Shown here piece by piece: positions 48,049-57,817 of a stretch of DNA of 64,000 bases. The stretch covers positions 4,650,001 through 4,714,000 of the forward strand of contig NZ_BAAAWN010000001.1 of assembly GCF_039535095.1 (NCBI RefSeq). The letters run 5' to 3'. The DNA comes from Arthrobacter ramosus. GTDB taxonomy: Bacteria; Actinomycetota; Actinomycetes; Actinomycetales; Micrococcaceae. A model generated the notes under the pieces. It saw only the letters and a program-made list of their open reading frames with translations. It was not told where the DNA came from and searched no databases. The position numbers were made by a program, and so were the translations under genes. Each line of letters starts with the position of its first letter. Positions within the stretch are counted from its first letter, which is position 1.

Positions 48049-49833
48049 CTAGAAAAGGAAGTAGCGCTGGGCCATGGGCAGCACGTCGGAAGGCTCGCAG
48101 GTGACCTCTTCGCCGTCGACCGTCACTTTGTACGTTTCGGGATCGACGGCGATGTCGGGCGTCTCGCCGTTGAACTTTAGGTCCGCTTTGCTCAGGTTCC
48201 GGATGCCGGACACCGGCCGGATGACCCGTTCCAGCCCAAGCTCTTCCGGGACACCGGCGTCGATGGCCGCCTTGGACAGGAAGGTGATGGAGGACTGCTG
48301 CAACGCCTTGCCGTGGGCGGCGAACATCGGGCGCATGGTGCGTGGCTGCGGGGTGGGGATGGAACCGTTGGAGTCGCCCATGAGTGCGTAGGCGATCTGA
48401 CCGCCTTTGAGGACCAGTTCCGGCTTCACACCGAAGAAGGCCGGATTCCAGAGGACGAGGTCGGCGAATTTGCCCACTTCCACCGAGCCGATGGAGTCCG
48501 CCATGCCCTGCGCGATCGCCGGGTTGATGGTGTATTTGGAGATGTAGCGCTTGATCCGGAAGTTGTCGCTGTCCTCGCCCAAGCCGTTTGCAGCACCGTG
48601 GCTTGCGCCGGACGGGTCCTTGAGGACACCCCGCTGCCGTTTCATGGCATCGGCCACTTGCCACGTGCGGATGACGACTTCACCCACGCGGCCCATGGCC
48701 TGGGAATCCGAGGAGGTCATGGAGAAGATGCCCAGGTCCTGGAGCACGTCTTCGGCGGCGATGGTTTCGGCCCGGATGCGGGAATCGGCGAACGCCACGT
48801 CTTCCGGGATGTCCGGGTTGAGGTGGTGGCACACCATGAGCATGTCCAGGTGCTCTTCGATGGTGTTCCGCGTGTACGGGAGCGTCGGGTTGGTGGATGC
48901 CGGGAGCACATTGGGCAATCCGGCGATCTTGATGATGTCCGGAGCGTGCCCGCCGCCGGCGCCTTCGGTGTGGAAGGTGTGGATCACGCGGCCGTCGATG
49001 GCCTTGATGGTGTCCTCCACGAATCCGCACTCGTTGAGCGTGTCCGTGTGGATGGCTACCTGCACGTCGTATTCATCGGCAACGCGCAGGGACATGTCGA
49101 TCGACGACGTCGTGGCGCCCCAGTCCTCGTGGACTTTGAGGCCCACCGCGCCTGCGCGGATCTGTTCGGCAAGCGGCTCGATGGCGGACGCGTGGCCTTT
49201 GCCGAGGAGGCCGATGTTGATCGGCAGCCCTTCCGCGGCTTGCAGCATCCGTGAAATGTGCCATTTGCCGGGAGTGATGGTGGTGGCCTTGGTACCTTCG
49301 GCCGGTCCCGTGCCACCGCCCACCATAGTGGTGATCCCGCTGCACAGAGCCGTGGGGACTTGGTCCGGGGAAATGTAGTGGATGTGGGTGTCCACCCCGC
49401 CTGCGGTGAGGATCTTGCCCTCTCCCGCGATCATCTCGGTGCTGGCCCCGATCACGATGTCCACGCCGTCGGCGATCTGGGGGTTGCCGGCCTTGCCGAT
49501 CTTGAAGATGTGGCCGTCTTTGAGCGCCACATCGGCCTTGTAGATTCCTGTGTAGTCGAGGACCACGACGTTCGAAATGACGGTGTCCGGGACGTCAAAC
49601 GTCTGGTCCGATGCCGCGTTCCATTCAGGTCGGCGGCCGTCGCGGGTCACTTGGCCGTTCTGCCCCATGCCGTCGCGGACCACTTTGCCGCCGCCGAACA
49701 TGACCTCTTCGCCGTAGACCGTGCAGTCCTTCTCGATCTCGAGGAAAAGTTCGGTGTCCGCCAAGCGGATGGAGTCGCCCGTCGTCGGGCCGTAAAGGTC
49801 TGCGTACTGCTTGCGCGAAATTTCAAAGCTCAC
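48049..49833 (-). CDS. ureC: Urease alpha subunit
   Basis: 594 residues from the GTG at 49833, with GGAAGGA ahead; a longer open frame to 50205 only shadows ureB. All active-site elements are present: [17 protein letters not shown] (nickel His), the carbamylated lysine in [25 protein letters not shown], the flap with catalytic His in [20 protein letters not shown], and [12 protein letters not shown]. It hydrolyses urea to ammonia and carbamate in the cytoplasm with UreA and UreB. It overlaps the end of ureB by 11 bases. Confidence 0.98.
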   Translation of the reverse strand: MSFEISRKQYADLYGPTTGDSIRLADTELFLEIEKDCTVYGEEVMFGGGKVVRDGMGQNGQVTRDGRRPEWNAASDQTFDVPDTVISNVVVLDYTGIYKADVALKDGHIFKIGKAGNPQIADGVDIVIGASTEMIAGEGKILTAGGVDTHIHYISPDQVPTALCSGITTMVGGGTGPAEGTKATTITPGKWHISRMLQAAEGLPINIGLLGKGHASAIEPLAEQIRAGAVGLKVHEDWGATTSSIDMSLRVADEYDVQVAIHTDTLNECGFVEDTIKAIDGRVIHTFHTEGAGGGHAPDIIKIAGLPNVLPASTNPTLPYTRNTIEEHLDMLMVCHHLNPDIPEDVAFADSRIRAETIAAEDVLQDLGIFSMTSSDSQAMGRVGEVVIRTWQVADAMKRQRGVLKDPSGASHGAANGLGEDSDNFRIKRYISKYTINPAIAQGMADSIGSVEVGKFADLVLWNPAFFGVKPELVLKGGQIAYALMGDSNGSIPTPQPRTMRPMFAAHGKALQQSSITFLSKAAIDAGVPEELGLERVIRPVSGIRNLSKADLKFNGETPDIAVDPETYKVTVDGEEVTCEPSDVLPMAQRYFLF

Positions 49834-50215
49834 TGGGCTGTCCTTCCTTGCTGGCTCCGGGCCCTTCGGTGCCGGCGGCAGCGCCGCCGTCGTTCTTTCC
49901 TGCGTCCGCGTCAAGGGGACCGTTGACGGCGTTCCGCAGGCCGTAGACTTCGCGGCTGCCCGCAAGCGCAACGAGTTTGACGGTCTTGGAATCGCCCGGC
50001 TCGAAGCGTGCGGCGGTTCCGGCGGGGATGTCGAGGCGGCGGCCGTAGGCTGCTTCGCGGTCAAAATCGAGGGCCGGATTCGCCTCCGCAAAGTGGTAGT
50101 GGGAACCCACCTGAACCGGGCGGTCGCCACGGTTGACGACGTCGACGGCGATTGCCTCGCGTCCGCTGTTGCAAGCGATGGGCTCTGCTTGGAGACGGTA
50201 CTCACCGGGGATCAT
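49823..50215 (-). CDS. ureB: Urease beta subunit
   Basis: 130 residues. Core family sequence: [61 protein letters not shown] Gly/Ala/Asp-rich tail of about 25 residues after the beta core is extra. It follows ureA by nine bases. Confidence 0.97.
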   Translation of the reverse strand: MIPGEYRLQAEPIACNSGREAIAVDVVNRGDRPVQVGSHYHFAEANPALDFDREAAYGRRLDIPAGTAARFEPGDSKTVKLVALAGSREVYGLRNAVNGPLDADAGKNDGGAAAGTEGPGASKEGQPSEL

Positions 50216-50224
50216 GTTGGCCTC

Positions 50225-50527
50225 CTAGCGGATCGGGTCGTGGACGGTGACGAGCTTGGTGCCGTCAGGGAATGTGGCCTCAATCTGGACGTCATGGATC
50301 ATCTCAGGCACGCCCTCCATCACATCCTCACGGCGAAGCAGGGTGGTCCCGTAGCTCATGAGTTCAGCGACGGTTTTCCCGTCACGTGCGCCCTCAATCA
50401 ATTCGTAGCTGATGATCGCCACGGCTTCGGGGAAGTTGAGCTTCAGGCCGCGGGATTGCCGACGGCGGGCGAGGTCGGCCGCGACCACGATCATGAGCTT
50501 TTCCTGCTCACGGGGCAAAAGATGCAT
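50225..50527 (-). CDS. ureA: Urease gamma subunit
   Basis: 100 residues, full length ([59 protein letters not shown]). It is the first gene of ureABCEFGD plus nickel permease. RBS AAGGAG is six bases ahead. The 203 bases between it and the dedA gene contain a TATAAC at 50616-50621 on the minus strand that could be a -10 element; no certain regulator site was found. Confidence 0.98.
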   Translation of the reverse strand: MHLLPREQEKLMIVVAADLARRRQSRGLKLNFPEAVAIISYELIEGARDGKTVAELMSYGTTLLRREDVMEGVPEMIHDVQIEATFPDGTKLVTVHDPIR

Positions 50528-50730
50528 CGGTTCTCCTTAAAGTTGCGTGCTGCAGAAGCGGACATCAGACCACTCGAGGCTCAGAAAAGCCGAGGACGTC
50601 GGGGCAGCTACTACGGTTATAACGCCAAACATCAGACATATCCAGTTCGACCCTTCACTGCCCCTCCCGAACGAATTGTGACCAGCCTAAAGCCTTGAGA
50701 TTTCCGCAAGGTTTCCGTGCTCTTGCGGCA

Positions 50731-51339
50731 TCAAGCCTTCCTCGCGCGGTGTTTCCTGACCTGCCAAACCACCAGAATCGCCACCACAATGACTGCCACC
50801 ACAGCCGCGGCACCCCGGCCCACTACGCGCGCCACTTCTTCGTACGAATTTCCGGCCACAAAGCCGAGGGTCACGAACAACGATCCCCAGATAATGCCGC
50901 CGCTGAAATTCCAAAACGCGAAGCGCCGGTAAGGCATGCGGCTGAGTCCCGCGAGCGCGGGCATGACGGCACGAAAGAAAGCCGTAAACCGACCCAGAAG
51001 CACCGCGACGCCTCCTTTGTCTTTGAGGAAGTCTTCGGCCTTCTGCAATTGGGCGCGTCTTTTGTCCAGGATTTTCAAGGCCATCACCCGTGGGCCGAAG
51101 TGCTTGCCTATTTCATAGCCCACGGTGTCTCCCGTGATCGCGGCAGTCACCACAATGGCGATCATGGCCCACAATTCGAACAGCCCGCGGCTCGCAATCA
51201 CCCCGCCGACCACCGCCGCCGTTTCACCAGGAATCACAAAGCCCACAAAGATTGCATCCTCAGCGAACACGAGGGCGAACACGATGCACGCGATCACGAG
51301 CGGGCTGGTGTTCAGGAGTCCGTCCAAAAGCGCTTGCAT
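50731..51339 (-). CDS. DedA family membrane protein
   Basis: 202 residues. It follows the DedA/SNARE-associated pattern: FALVFAEDAIFVGFVIPGET, GDTVGYEIGKHFGPRVM, the re-entrant ARF loop LLGRFTAFFRAVMPALAGLS with key Arg, and FWNFSGGIIWGSLFVTLGF. DedA proteins act as polyprenyl-phosphate or phospholipid flippases, with roles in envelope integrity. It is divergent from the CoA-transferase gene. Confidence 0.92.
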   Translation of the reverse strand: MQALLDGLLNTSPLVIACIVFALVFAEDAIFVGFVIPGETAAVVGGVIASRGLFELWAMIAIVVTAAITGDTVGYEIGKHFGPRVMALKILDKRRAQLQKAEDFLKDKGGVAVLLGRFTAFFRAVMPALAGLSRMPYRRFAFWNFSGGIIWGSLFVTLGFVAGNSYEEVARVVGRGAAAVVAVIVVAILVVWQVRKHRARKA

Positions 51340-51425
51340 GAAGACAGTCTGGCAGTTGAAGGCCTCCTTGGGCAGGAGGCGTCAGATCCGGCCGCCGTTG
51401 CTCGTTCCGTGTTGGCCCGTCGAGA

Positions 51426-52829
51426 ATGGTGAGTGTGAATGACACCTTCGCTGATGTGACCTCCCGCGTGTGGCATGCAATCGGCGCCGATGATGCGGAT
51501 TGGCCAGCCACTCAGCTAACGACGACCGGGCCAAGGGCGGTCCTCCCGGCCGCTTTCGACGTGACAGGACTTGCGACGGGGGCGGTTGCCGCCGCAACGG
51601 TGACCGCAGCGCAGTTTCTTGCAGCTCTCCGCCAGTCAGGGCAGCCGGCGGTGACGGTAGACAGTCGGGAGTCGTGCGCCGCGTTCGCGTCCGAGAGGCT
51701 GTTCACCCCGATCGGCTGGACCCGGCCACCGCTGTGGGACCCCATCGCCGGCAACTATCGTGCGTCGGACGCCTGGATCAGGCTGCACACCAACTACGCC
51801 AGCCACCGCGCCGCCGTCGAGCGGGTGCTGGGCGCCCATGACCGCGAAGCTGTTCAGGCCGCGGTGGCCGGGTTGCATGCCGAGGAATTGGAGACGGCGA
51901 TCGTGGAAGCGGGCGGATGCGCCGCTGTCATGCACAACCGCGGCCAGTGGCTCGCCTCGCCTGCGGGGGCGGCGACCGCGGACGCGCTGCCGCTGACCGT
52001 CGTCGAGCGCCGCTCACCCGGCGCCCGCACGCCGAACGCCATCGGGCAACTACCCTTCGACGGGGTGCGAGTGCTCGACTTAACCCGGGTGATCGCAGGA
52101 CCGGTGTGCACCAAATTCCTTGCCGGCTACGGTGCCGACGTCCTGCGGATCGATCCCCCAGGCTTTGACGAGGTGCCGTCACTACTGCCTGAGACCACGC
52201 TCGGCAAACGTACCGCCGCTTTGGATCTCACTGCCTCAAGCGACCGCGCGATGTTCGAGGAACTGCTCGCGGGTGCCGATGTGATCGTGTCGGGACTGCG
52301 AGGCGACGCCCTGAAACGCTTGGGCTACGACGACGATGCCCTGATCGCGGTGAACCCCGACCTGATCATCGCCAGCCTGGACGCCTACGGCTGGGATGGC
52401 CCTTGGCGCAATCGCCGCGGGTTCGACAGCCTGGTCCAGATGAGCTGCGGGATCGCTGACGACGGAGCCACCGCGACTGGCCAAGCGGAGCCGACCCCGC
52501 TTCCCGTTCAGGCTCTCGACCACGCGACCGGCTGGCTATTGGCCGCCGCCGTCGCCCGGGCCCTGACCCGGCGCCTCACCCATTCGGTAGCGGCCCGTAT
52601 CCAGGGCTCACTCATCGGCACGGCCAACCTGTTGTACTCGCTGACCCCGCCAAACGGCCACTTATCCGCAGCTGCACCGAAAGACTTCACTCTCGTGGAA
52701 ACCACCACTGACTGGGGGCCGGCGCGACATGTGCCTCTTCCAGGGCGAATCGACGGCGTCGCCGCGCACTGGTCGCAGCAAGCCGGACCGCTCGGCCGTC
52801 ACCCAGCGATGTGGGCCACGCACAAGTAA
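51426..52829 (+). CDS. CaiB/BaiF family III CoA-transferase
   Basis: 467 residues. The main domain begins near residue 205: FDGVRVLDLTRVIAGPVCTK, then FLAGYGADVLRIDPPGFDEV, and LDAYGWDGPWRNRRGFDSLV, as in formyl-CoA/carnitine CoA-transferases. The first 200 residues form an additional partial CoA-transferase-like region, common in actinobacterial members. Substrate unknown. It ends at a strong terminator just before the tRNA gene. Confidence 0.85.
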   Translation: MVSVNDTFADVTSRVWHAIGADDADWPATQLTTTGPRAVLPAAFDVTGLATGAVAAATVTAAQFLAALRQSGQPAVTVDSRESCAAFASERLFTPIGWTRPPLWDPIAGNYRASDAWIRLHTNYASHRAAVERVLGAHDREAVQAAVAGLHAEELETAIVEAGGCAAVMHNRGQWLASPAGAATADALPLTVVERRSPGARTPNAIGQLPFDGVRVLDLTRVIAGPVCTKFLAGYGADVLRIDPPGFDEVPSLLPETTLGKRTAALDLTASSDRAMFEELLAGADVIVSGLRGDALKRLGYDDDALIAVNPDLIIASLDAYGWDGPWRNRRGFDSLVQMSCGIADDGATATGQAEPTPLPVQALDHATGWLLAAAVARALTRRLTHSVAARIQGSLIGTANLLYSLTPPNGHLSAAAPKDFTLVETTTDWGPARHVPLPGRIDGVAAHWSQQAGPLGRHPAMWATHK

Positions 52830-52861
52830 ACCCCCGGAACCGCACGGTTCCGGGGGTTTTT
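52828..52861. terminator. Intrinsic terminator after the CoA-transferase gene
   Basis: CCCCCGGAACCG (52831-52842) pairs with 52845-52856, followed by TTTTT (52857-52861); AAA precedes it. This is a classical Rho-independent terminator for the plus strand. Read from the other side, it can stop the tRNA transcript. Confidence 0.92.
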
Positions 52862-52864
52862 GGG

Positions 52865-52937
52865 TGGGCCCTGTGGGGATCGAACCCACGACCCACGGAT
52901 TAAAAGTCCGATGCTCTACCAACTGAGCTAAAGGCCC
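52865..52937 (-). tRNA. tRNA-Lys (anticodon UUU)
   Basis: A 73-base cloverleaf reads on the minus strand. The acceptor stem is GGGCCTT/AGGGCCC with one G-U pair, the D arm GCTCAGTTGGTAGAGC, the anticodon loop CTTTTAA (anticodon TTT at 52902-52904), and the T arm GTGGG-TTCGATC-CCCAC. The 3' CCA is not encoded (CCC follows the discriminator A), so it must be added after transcription. Confidence 0.97.
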
Positions 52938-53205
52938 CTGCCGACTGTAGAAACAGCCATAAATACTGTACCTCAAGCTCAAGGCCGTTTTGACACGCGC
53001 AGCACCCGCGCCGTCGTGACCTCTTTTGGCGCAAACTCGAAGAGAAGCCGGCTCCAGCAGCGTTCTCCCCGCTTTTGAACCAAAGCCCGACGACGACGCG
53101 CGGCCACATCGGCGTGTCGGGGCGCTCGCGGATCCAAACATGGGGAGGATGCGACAAGCGCCAGTCAAGAGTGCACGAGCGAAAACACAGGAGTAGCGTT
53201 GGGGC

Positions 53206-53865
53206 ATGAGCGAACAATCGGGACCTCCTGTTTACGGCGGAGCAAATAGGCACCACAAGCCGAAACCCTTCGCGCCGGTTGACTTCGAGCCGTTTGCCGG
53301 CGGAGCGGACCCCGCGCGTGTGTCCGAGGCCGCGCACCTTGCCGCCCAGGCCCTCGTCCGGCGAGGCCGCGATAGCGATGATCCCAAGATCACCAGGCGC
53401 CTCGTGAAGCTCGCTGACGAGCAAGGCCTGGAGGCTATCGCCGAAATGTGGGCCGAGAGCCCCGCCAGGTCCTTGCCCGGCGCCTTGTGGCGGCTCTATG
53501 CATTGCGCGCGGCCACCATGCAGGACTCCGAGCGCATCTCCGTGTACTTCAAGGCCGGCCGGGACACCGCCCAGGTTTCCCACGTTGTGGCGGGAGCCGC
53601 CGAGCCGCCGGGCGCCGATGAAATGAAGCAGATGGCGGACGCTATCCTTTCGGGAGCGTTCGACGGCGATTTCGACGTCGCGCTGGAACGCTCGGCCGCG
53701 TTTTGCCGCGTCGTCGCGCTCGGCCAAGCCACCCTGGCCGACAGCGCAGAGCATTCCAACGAAGGCCACGCCAGCAAGCTGACCCGGAACTCCCACCAGC
53801 TCGTGAAAACCGCGGAAGATCTTGAGCACGCGGCCAATGCGTGGCGCCTCGGAGAGCTGGATTGA
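53206..53865 (+). CDS. Conserved actinobacterial protein of unknown function
   Basis: 219 residues, soluble. I do not recognise a functional domain. A Pro-rich start (PPVYGGANRHHKPKPFAPVD) is followed by a mostly helical body (LAAQALVRRGRDSDDPKITR, MWAESPARSLPGALWRLYAL, LERSAAFCRVVALGQATLAD). No signal peptide is seen. Start: ATG at 53206 after an AGGAG 10 or so bases ahead. It appears monocistronic. The 268 bases between the tRNA and this gene, and the 238 bases after it, hold nothing clear. Confidence 0.75.
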   Translation: MSEQSGPPVYGGANRHHKPKPFAPVDFEPFAGGADPARVSEAAHLAAQALVRRGRDSDDPKITRRLVKLADEQGLEAIAEMWAESPARSLPGALWRLYALRAATMQDSERISVYFKAGRDTAQVSHVVAGAAEPPGADEMKQMADAILSGAFDGDFDVALERSAAFCRVVALGQATLADSAEHSNEGHASKLTRNSHQLVKTAEDLEHAANAWRLGELD

Positions 53866-54103
53866 CGTGAAATATAAGGGCGGGGGGCAGTCACAACCAC
53901 CTCGGGCGCCAGCTGTCAATGTTGACTTAGCTCGGACGACGTAGAAAACTGAAACTGGTGTCGAACCGCGAAACCCCCGGGCTTCAACTTATAGCCGCTT
54001 CGAGCGGCCTACCGCCGAGAGGCGTATCCGGTTCGGCACCATTTTTATGCCCTTCGGCGAAGACGCCGCCCCACCCCCATCCCTCCCGCCTACCGGAAGC
54101 CAA

Positions 54104-54721
54104 ATGAAGCTGCGTCTGTTCCCCCAAGAACCCGCCGGTCTGCAATTGTTGTCGCAAATGGCCCGCCAGATTCTTGAGGCAACCGGGACGCTTTCTGAGA
54201 TCTTCGGAGCCCCTGTCGCGGAGCACGAACGGCTTGTGGAAGAGATGCACGAACATGAGGCCAAATCCACGGATCTGCATTTCGCCCTCTTGACCCACAT
54301 GCGGACGAGTTTCGTGAACCCGCTCCCCCGCGAGGACATGTACGCCCTCTCCCGTTTCCTCAACGAGGCGATGGAAAAGCTGGATGCCGCGGGTGAGCTC
54401 GTAGCCCTCTACAAACTGGACAGGGTGCCCAAGCGCGCGGCGGACCAGTTGGAGATCATCAGCCGCCAAGCGGAACTCACGGTTGATGCCATGCGTCAGC
54501 TGGACGATCTGGACGAGCTCGAGGATTACTGGATCGAGGTCCTGCGGCTGGCCAAGCGCGCGGAGCGCAGCCACCGGACCTGGGTGGCCGAGATGCTCCG
54601 CGACATGAAGTCCACCCAGTTTTCGAGGAACCGCGACGTAGCCAACCAGCTAGTTGAGGTCACCAAGGACATGCGCCGTGTCGCGACCCAGGTAGGCAGC
54701 ATCATCGTCAAGGAAGCATGA
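54104..54721 (+). CDS. DUF47 (PhoU-like) protein, regulator of Pit
   Basis: 205 residues from the ATG at 54104, with GGAAG ahead; an in-frame start at 54047 would add a Pro-rich non-family tail. The all-helical DUF47/PhoU-div pattern is clear: MKLRLFPQEPAGLQLLSQMA, LVEEMHEHEAKSTDLHFALL, NPLPREDMYALSRFLNEAME. Such proteins are encoded beside PiT transporters and are thought to control them. The next gene starts one base after its stop. Confidence 0.9.
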   Translation: MKLRLFPQEPAGLQLLSQMARQILEATGTLSEIFGAPVAEHERLVEEMHEHEAKSTDLHFALLTHMRTSFVNPLPREDMYALSRFLNEAMEKLDAAGELVALYKLDRVPKRAADQLEIISRQAELTVDAMRQLDDLDELEDYWIEVLRLAKRAERSHRTWVAEMLRDMKSTQFSRNRDVANQLVEVTKDMRRVATQVGSIIVKEA

Positions 54722-54722
54722 G

Positions 54723-55736
54723 GTGGCGGTCGCGTTCTTCGCCCTTGTGGTGGTGCTGGCGGCTGGTTTCGCATTCGTGAATGGCTTCCGCGACGTCTCC
54801 ACCGCCGTCGCGCTCTCCGTGCGGACCCGTGCCCTCACTCCGTCAGTTGCCGTCGTGTTGGCGGCTGTCTTCAACTTTGCCGGCGTGCTGCTCAGTGGCG
54901 GTTTCGCGCTGGTTTTCAGCCAGTCATGGGTGGTTCTCCCTTCGGGAATGAGCGGGCTGACTGTGCTCGCCGCGGGGCTGTGCAGCGCCATCCTTTGGGG
55001 AATCTACGCCTGGTGGCGCGGTGTGCCGCTCTCGTCAACCCATGCCTTGGTGGGAGGCCTGGTGGGCGCCGGAGCTGCAAGCGCAGTGATGGGAGGCAGC
55101 TCCATCAACAGAGTAGACGGCATTCTGCTGGTGCAAGTGGTCCTGCCGTTGCTACTGTCCCCCGTGATTGCCTTCCTCGGCGCCTATCTTCTCGTGTGGC
55201 CGGTCACGTGGGCAGCGCGCTACACCCAGCCCGATGTCGTACATGGCCGCTTCCGCCATGCCCAGTCTGTCTCGGCCGCTGCCGTTGCGTTCGGCCATGG
55301 CCTGCAGGACGGGCAGAGATCCGTAGCGGTGATCCTGTTGGGCGCCGTGGCGGCCGGGGTGTCCGACTCCAATGACCTCCCGTTCTGGGTCATCCTACTG
55401 GTGGCTGTCATGCTCACGGCGGGAACGCTTTGTGGTGGCTGGCGCATCTCGTACACCTTGGGTTACAAGCTGACGCGGATAGACCCGATGCGGGGATTTA
55501 TCGCCCAGAGCCTGACCTCGCTGATGTTGTTCGTCGGCGCCATCGGCTTCCATTTGCCCCTTTCCACCACCCACACCGTGACGTCGGCAGTGCTCGGCGC
55601 GGGAACCAACCAGAATTTCTCCGTCACGAACCGTCGGATGGTGCTGCGGATCCTGGGGTTCTGGGTCGCGACGCCGATCGTCACCGCCGCCGTGGCGTTC
55701 GTCCTTGGGCTGGCGCTCTCGCCCTTATCCCGCTGA
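54723..55736 (+). CDS. pit: PiT family inorganic phosphate transporter
   Basis: 337 residues, GTG start at 54723 with AAGGAAG ahead, coupled to the DUF47 gene. Ten or so membrane helices. The two PiT signature repeats are GFAFVNGFRDVSTAVALSVR (with RALTPSVAVV following) and a C-terminal SDSNDLPFWVILLVAVMLTA. The usual GFHDAANAIA is partly changed here (FRDVSTAVA), so ion or metal-phosphate preference could differ. It is a low-affinity phosphate or metal-phosphate importer. It converges with the pst operon. Confidence 0.9.
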   Translation: MAVAFFALVVVLAAGFAFVNGFRDVSTAVALSVRTRALTPSVAVVLAAVFNFAGVLLSGGFALVFSQSWVVLPSGMSGLTVLAAGLCSAILWGIYAWWRGVPLSSTHALVGGLVGAGAASAVMGGSSINRVDGILLVQVVLPLLLSPVIAFLGAYLLVWPVTWAARYTQPDVVHGRFRHAQSVSAAAVAFGHGLQDGQRSVAVILLGAVAAGVSDSNDLPFWVILLVAVMLTAGTLCGGWRISYTLGYKLTRIDPMRGFIAQSLTSLMLFVGAIGFHLPLSTTHTVTSAVLGAGTNQNFSVTNRRMVLRILGFWVATPIVTAAVAFVLGLALSPLSR

Positions 55737-55760
55737 GTTCAGCAGTTCCTCCAGGCACGC

Positions 55761-55814
55761 AAAAGCCCGACGCCGGCAGTCACCTGGAAAGGCGACCGTC
55801 GCCTTCGGGCTTTT
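55761..55814. terminator. Bidirectional terminator after pit
   Basis: AAAAGCCCGA (55761-55770) pairs with TCGGGCTTTT (55805-55814). Inside is a second stem AAGGCGAC/GTCGCCTT (55789-55796 with 55798-55805). T-runs on both strands make it a terminator for pit and for pstB. Confidence 0.88.
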
Positions 55815-55817
55815 CGC

Positions 55818-55879
55818 AGTGGGCCCACGCCGGCGAGGGCCCCGGCCTGAGCTTGCGAAGGCTGGGAGCCGGTGGGGAC
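55818..55879. repeat. Partial copy of the palindromic urease-operon element
   Basis: The segment GTGGGCCCACGCCGG to GGTGGGGAC repeats the centre of the 47375-47495 element (GCGAGGGCCCCG, CTTGCGA, GGGAGC and TGGGGAC match). The 18-bp arms are missing. It runs right up to the pstB stop codon at 55880. Confidence 0.75.
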
Positions 55880-56659
55880 TTACCCGAACCTGCCGGAGAC
55901 GTAGTCTTCCGTGGCCTTCTGGGACGGGTTGTTGAAGATGGTGGTGGTGTCCGCGAACTCGATGAGCTTGCCCGGCTTCCCGGTGCCGGCGATGTTGAAG
56001 AACGCGGTCTTGTCGGAAACGCGTGCGGCCTGCTGCATGTTGTGGGTCACGATCACCACGGTGTACTCGTCCTTGAGCTCATTGATGAGGTCTTCGACGG
56101 CCAAAGTGGAGATGGGGTCCAGCGCGGAGCAGGGCTCGTCCATGAGGATGACCTGCGGTTCCACAGCGATGGCACGGGCAATGCAGAGCCGCTGCTGCTG
56201 GCCGCCGGAGAGTCCGGAGCCCGGCTTCTCGAGGCGGTCCTTGACCTCGTTCCACAGGTTGGCGCCGCGCAGGGACTTCTCCACGAGCGCGTCGGCCGCA
56301 CCCTTGCTGATTCTCCTGTTGTTCAGCTTCACGCCGGCCAGCACGTTGTCGCGGATGGACATGGTGGGGAACGGGTTGGGCCGCTGGAAGACCATGCCAA
56401 CCTGGGTGCGGACCGTCACGGGGTCCACGCCGGGTCCGTAGAGGTTGTCGCCGTCGAGCAGGACTTCGCCTTCAACGCGTGCACCGGGCAGCACTTCGTG
56501 CATGCGGTTCAGCGTGCGCAGGAAGGTGGACTTGCCGCAACCGGACGGGCCGATGAATGCCGTGACCGATTTGGCTTCAATGTTGATGTTGACGCCTTCA
56601 ACGGCGAGGAAGCTGCCGTAGTAGACGTTCAGATCCTTGACGTCGATCCGCTTAGACAT
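55880..56659 (-). CDS. pstB: Phosphate ABC transporter ATP-binding protein
   Basis: 259 residues. Walker [10 protein letters not shown], signature LSGGQQQRL, Walker [14 protein letters not shown], and the PstB-typical [16 protein letters not shown] start. It energises the PstSCA high-affinity phosphate importer. It follows pstA by 48 bases as last gene of pstSCAB. Confidence 0.98.
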   Translation of the reverse strand: MSKRIDVKDLNVYYGSFLAVEGVNINIEAKSVTAFIGPSGCGKSTFLRTLNRMHEVLPGARVEGEVLLDGDNLYGPGVDPVTVRTQVGMVFQRPNPFPTMSIRDNVLAGVKLNNRRISKGAADALVEKSLRGANLWNEVKDRLEKPGSGLSGGQQQRLCIARAIAVEPQVILMDEPCSALDPISTLAVEDLINELKDEYTVVIVTHNMQQAARVSDKTAFFNIAGTGKPGKLIEFADTTTIFNNPSQKATEDYVSGRFG

Positions 56660-56707
56660 GGTGTTCCTTCGGTGCTGTGGTTGGAAGTTTGCTGGTGGCC
56701 TTGTGGC

Positions 56708-57817
56708 TCAACGGCCGGCCTTGGGGGCGAAGATCCGGGCGATCAGCCTGGCGCCGAGGTTCAGGAGCATCACCAGGATGATCAGGACCAGCGCGGCACC
56801 CCATGCCCGCTGGCTCGACGGGTCCGGGTTGGACGGCGAGGTCGGGTTCAGGATCTGCGTGTAGATGAACGTCGGCAGCGAAGCCATCCAGCCGCCGAAC
56901 ACGTTGTTGTTGATGGTGGTCGCGAAACCGGCGGTGACCAGGATCGGAGCCGTCTCGCCAATCACACGGGCGATCGCCAAGGTGACGCCGGACGCGATAC
57001 CGGAAATCGCGGTCGGGATGACCACCTTGATGATGGTGCGCCACTTGCGGACACCCAGCGCGTAAGCCGCCTCACGGAGCTCGTTCGGGACGATCTTGAG
57101 CATTTCCTCGCTGGAGCGAACCACCACCGGGATCATCAGGACTGAAAGCGCGACGGCGGCAACCGCACCGGTCTTGGTGCCCGGGCCGACCACGGCGAAG
57201 AAGAAGGCTGCGGAAAAAAGACCTGCCACGATCGACGGGATGCCGGTCATGACGTCGACGAAGAACGTGATGGCACGGGCGAGGGCCCGGTCGTTGCCGT
57301 ATTCCACCAGGTAGATTGCGGTCAGCAGGCCAACCGGAACCGAGATGACAGTGGCAAGCAAGGTGATCTGCACGGTGCCCAGGAGCGCGTGGTAGATGCC
57401 GCCGAGGACCTTCGTGCCTTCATCGACGCTCTTGTTGTCGAGGGAACCCGTGACGCCGTTCATGGAAGTCGTCAGGAAGCCGGGGGTGATGATGCCCGGG
57501 ATGCCGTTCACGAGGACGGTCCAGATCACCGAAATCAGGGGCAGCAGCGCCACAAGGAAAGAGCCGACGATCAGGCACGTGGCAAGCTTGTCGCTCGCCT
57601 TGCGGCCGCCTTCGACGGCGGCGCTCCAGCCGACCAGGCCGATCGCGAAGAGGATGGCGGAGACGAGGCCCCAGCCGAAGGCGTTGAAGCCGATCAGTGC
57701 AAGGATCGCTGCGCCGAGCACCAGGGCAACGGCCAGGACGACGTACGGCGCGAAAGCGGGCAACTGGCCCTTGGTCAGTGCGGAGCGTTTGCGCGCCACG
57801 GGGGCTGTGACAGTCAT
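56708..57817 (-). CDS. pstA: Phosphate ABC transporter permease PstA
   Basis: 369 residues, longer than the enterobacterial protein because of a hydrophobic N-terminal part with two extra helices (LVLGAAILALIGFNAFGWGL and onward). The permease core contains VDVMTGIPSIVAGLFSAAFF and the ATPase-contact loop LREAAYALGVRKWRTIIKVV. Its ATG shares one base with the pstC stop (TAATG). Confidence 0.96.
   Translation of the reverse strand: MTVTAPVARKRSALTKGQLPAFAPYVVLAVALVLGAAILALIGFNAFGWGLVSAILFAIGLVGWSAAVEGGRKASDKLATCLIVGSFLVALLPLISVIWTVLVNGIPGIITPGFLTTSMNGVTGSLDNKSVDEGTKVLGGIYHALLGTVQITLLATVISVPVGLLTAIYLVEYGNDRALARAITFFVDVMTGIPSIVAGLFSAAFFFAVVGPGTKTGAVAAVALSVLMIPVVVRSSEEMLKIVPNELREAAYALGVRKWRTIIKVVIPTAISGIASGVTLAIARVIGETAPILVTAGFATTINNNVFGGWMASLPTFIYTQILNPTSPSNPDPSSQRAWGAALVLIILVMLLNLGARLIARIFAPKAGR

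Noticed and set aside
48049..50205. 718-codon frame extending ureC upstream
   Set aside because: The extra 124 codons lie over ureB in another frame; the GTG at 49833 with a good ribosome site gives the normal UreC start.
50562..50637. Direct repeat ACATCAGAC (50562-50570 and 50629-50637) before ureA, partly like the GntR palindrome
   Set aside because: It lacks the palindromic partner half and the spacing is wide; not enough to call an operator.
54047..54103. Upstream start for the DUF47 gene
   Set aside because: It would add a Pro-rich 19-residue tail not seen in the family; the ATG at 54104 has GGAAG ahead and gives the normal 205-residue length.
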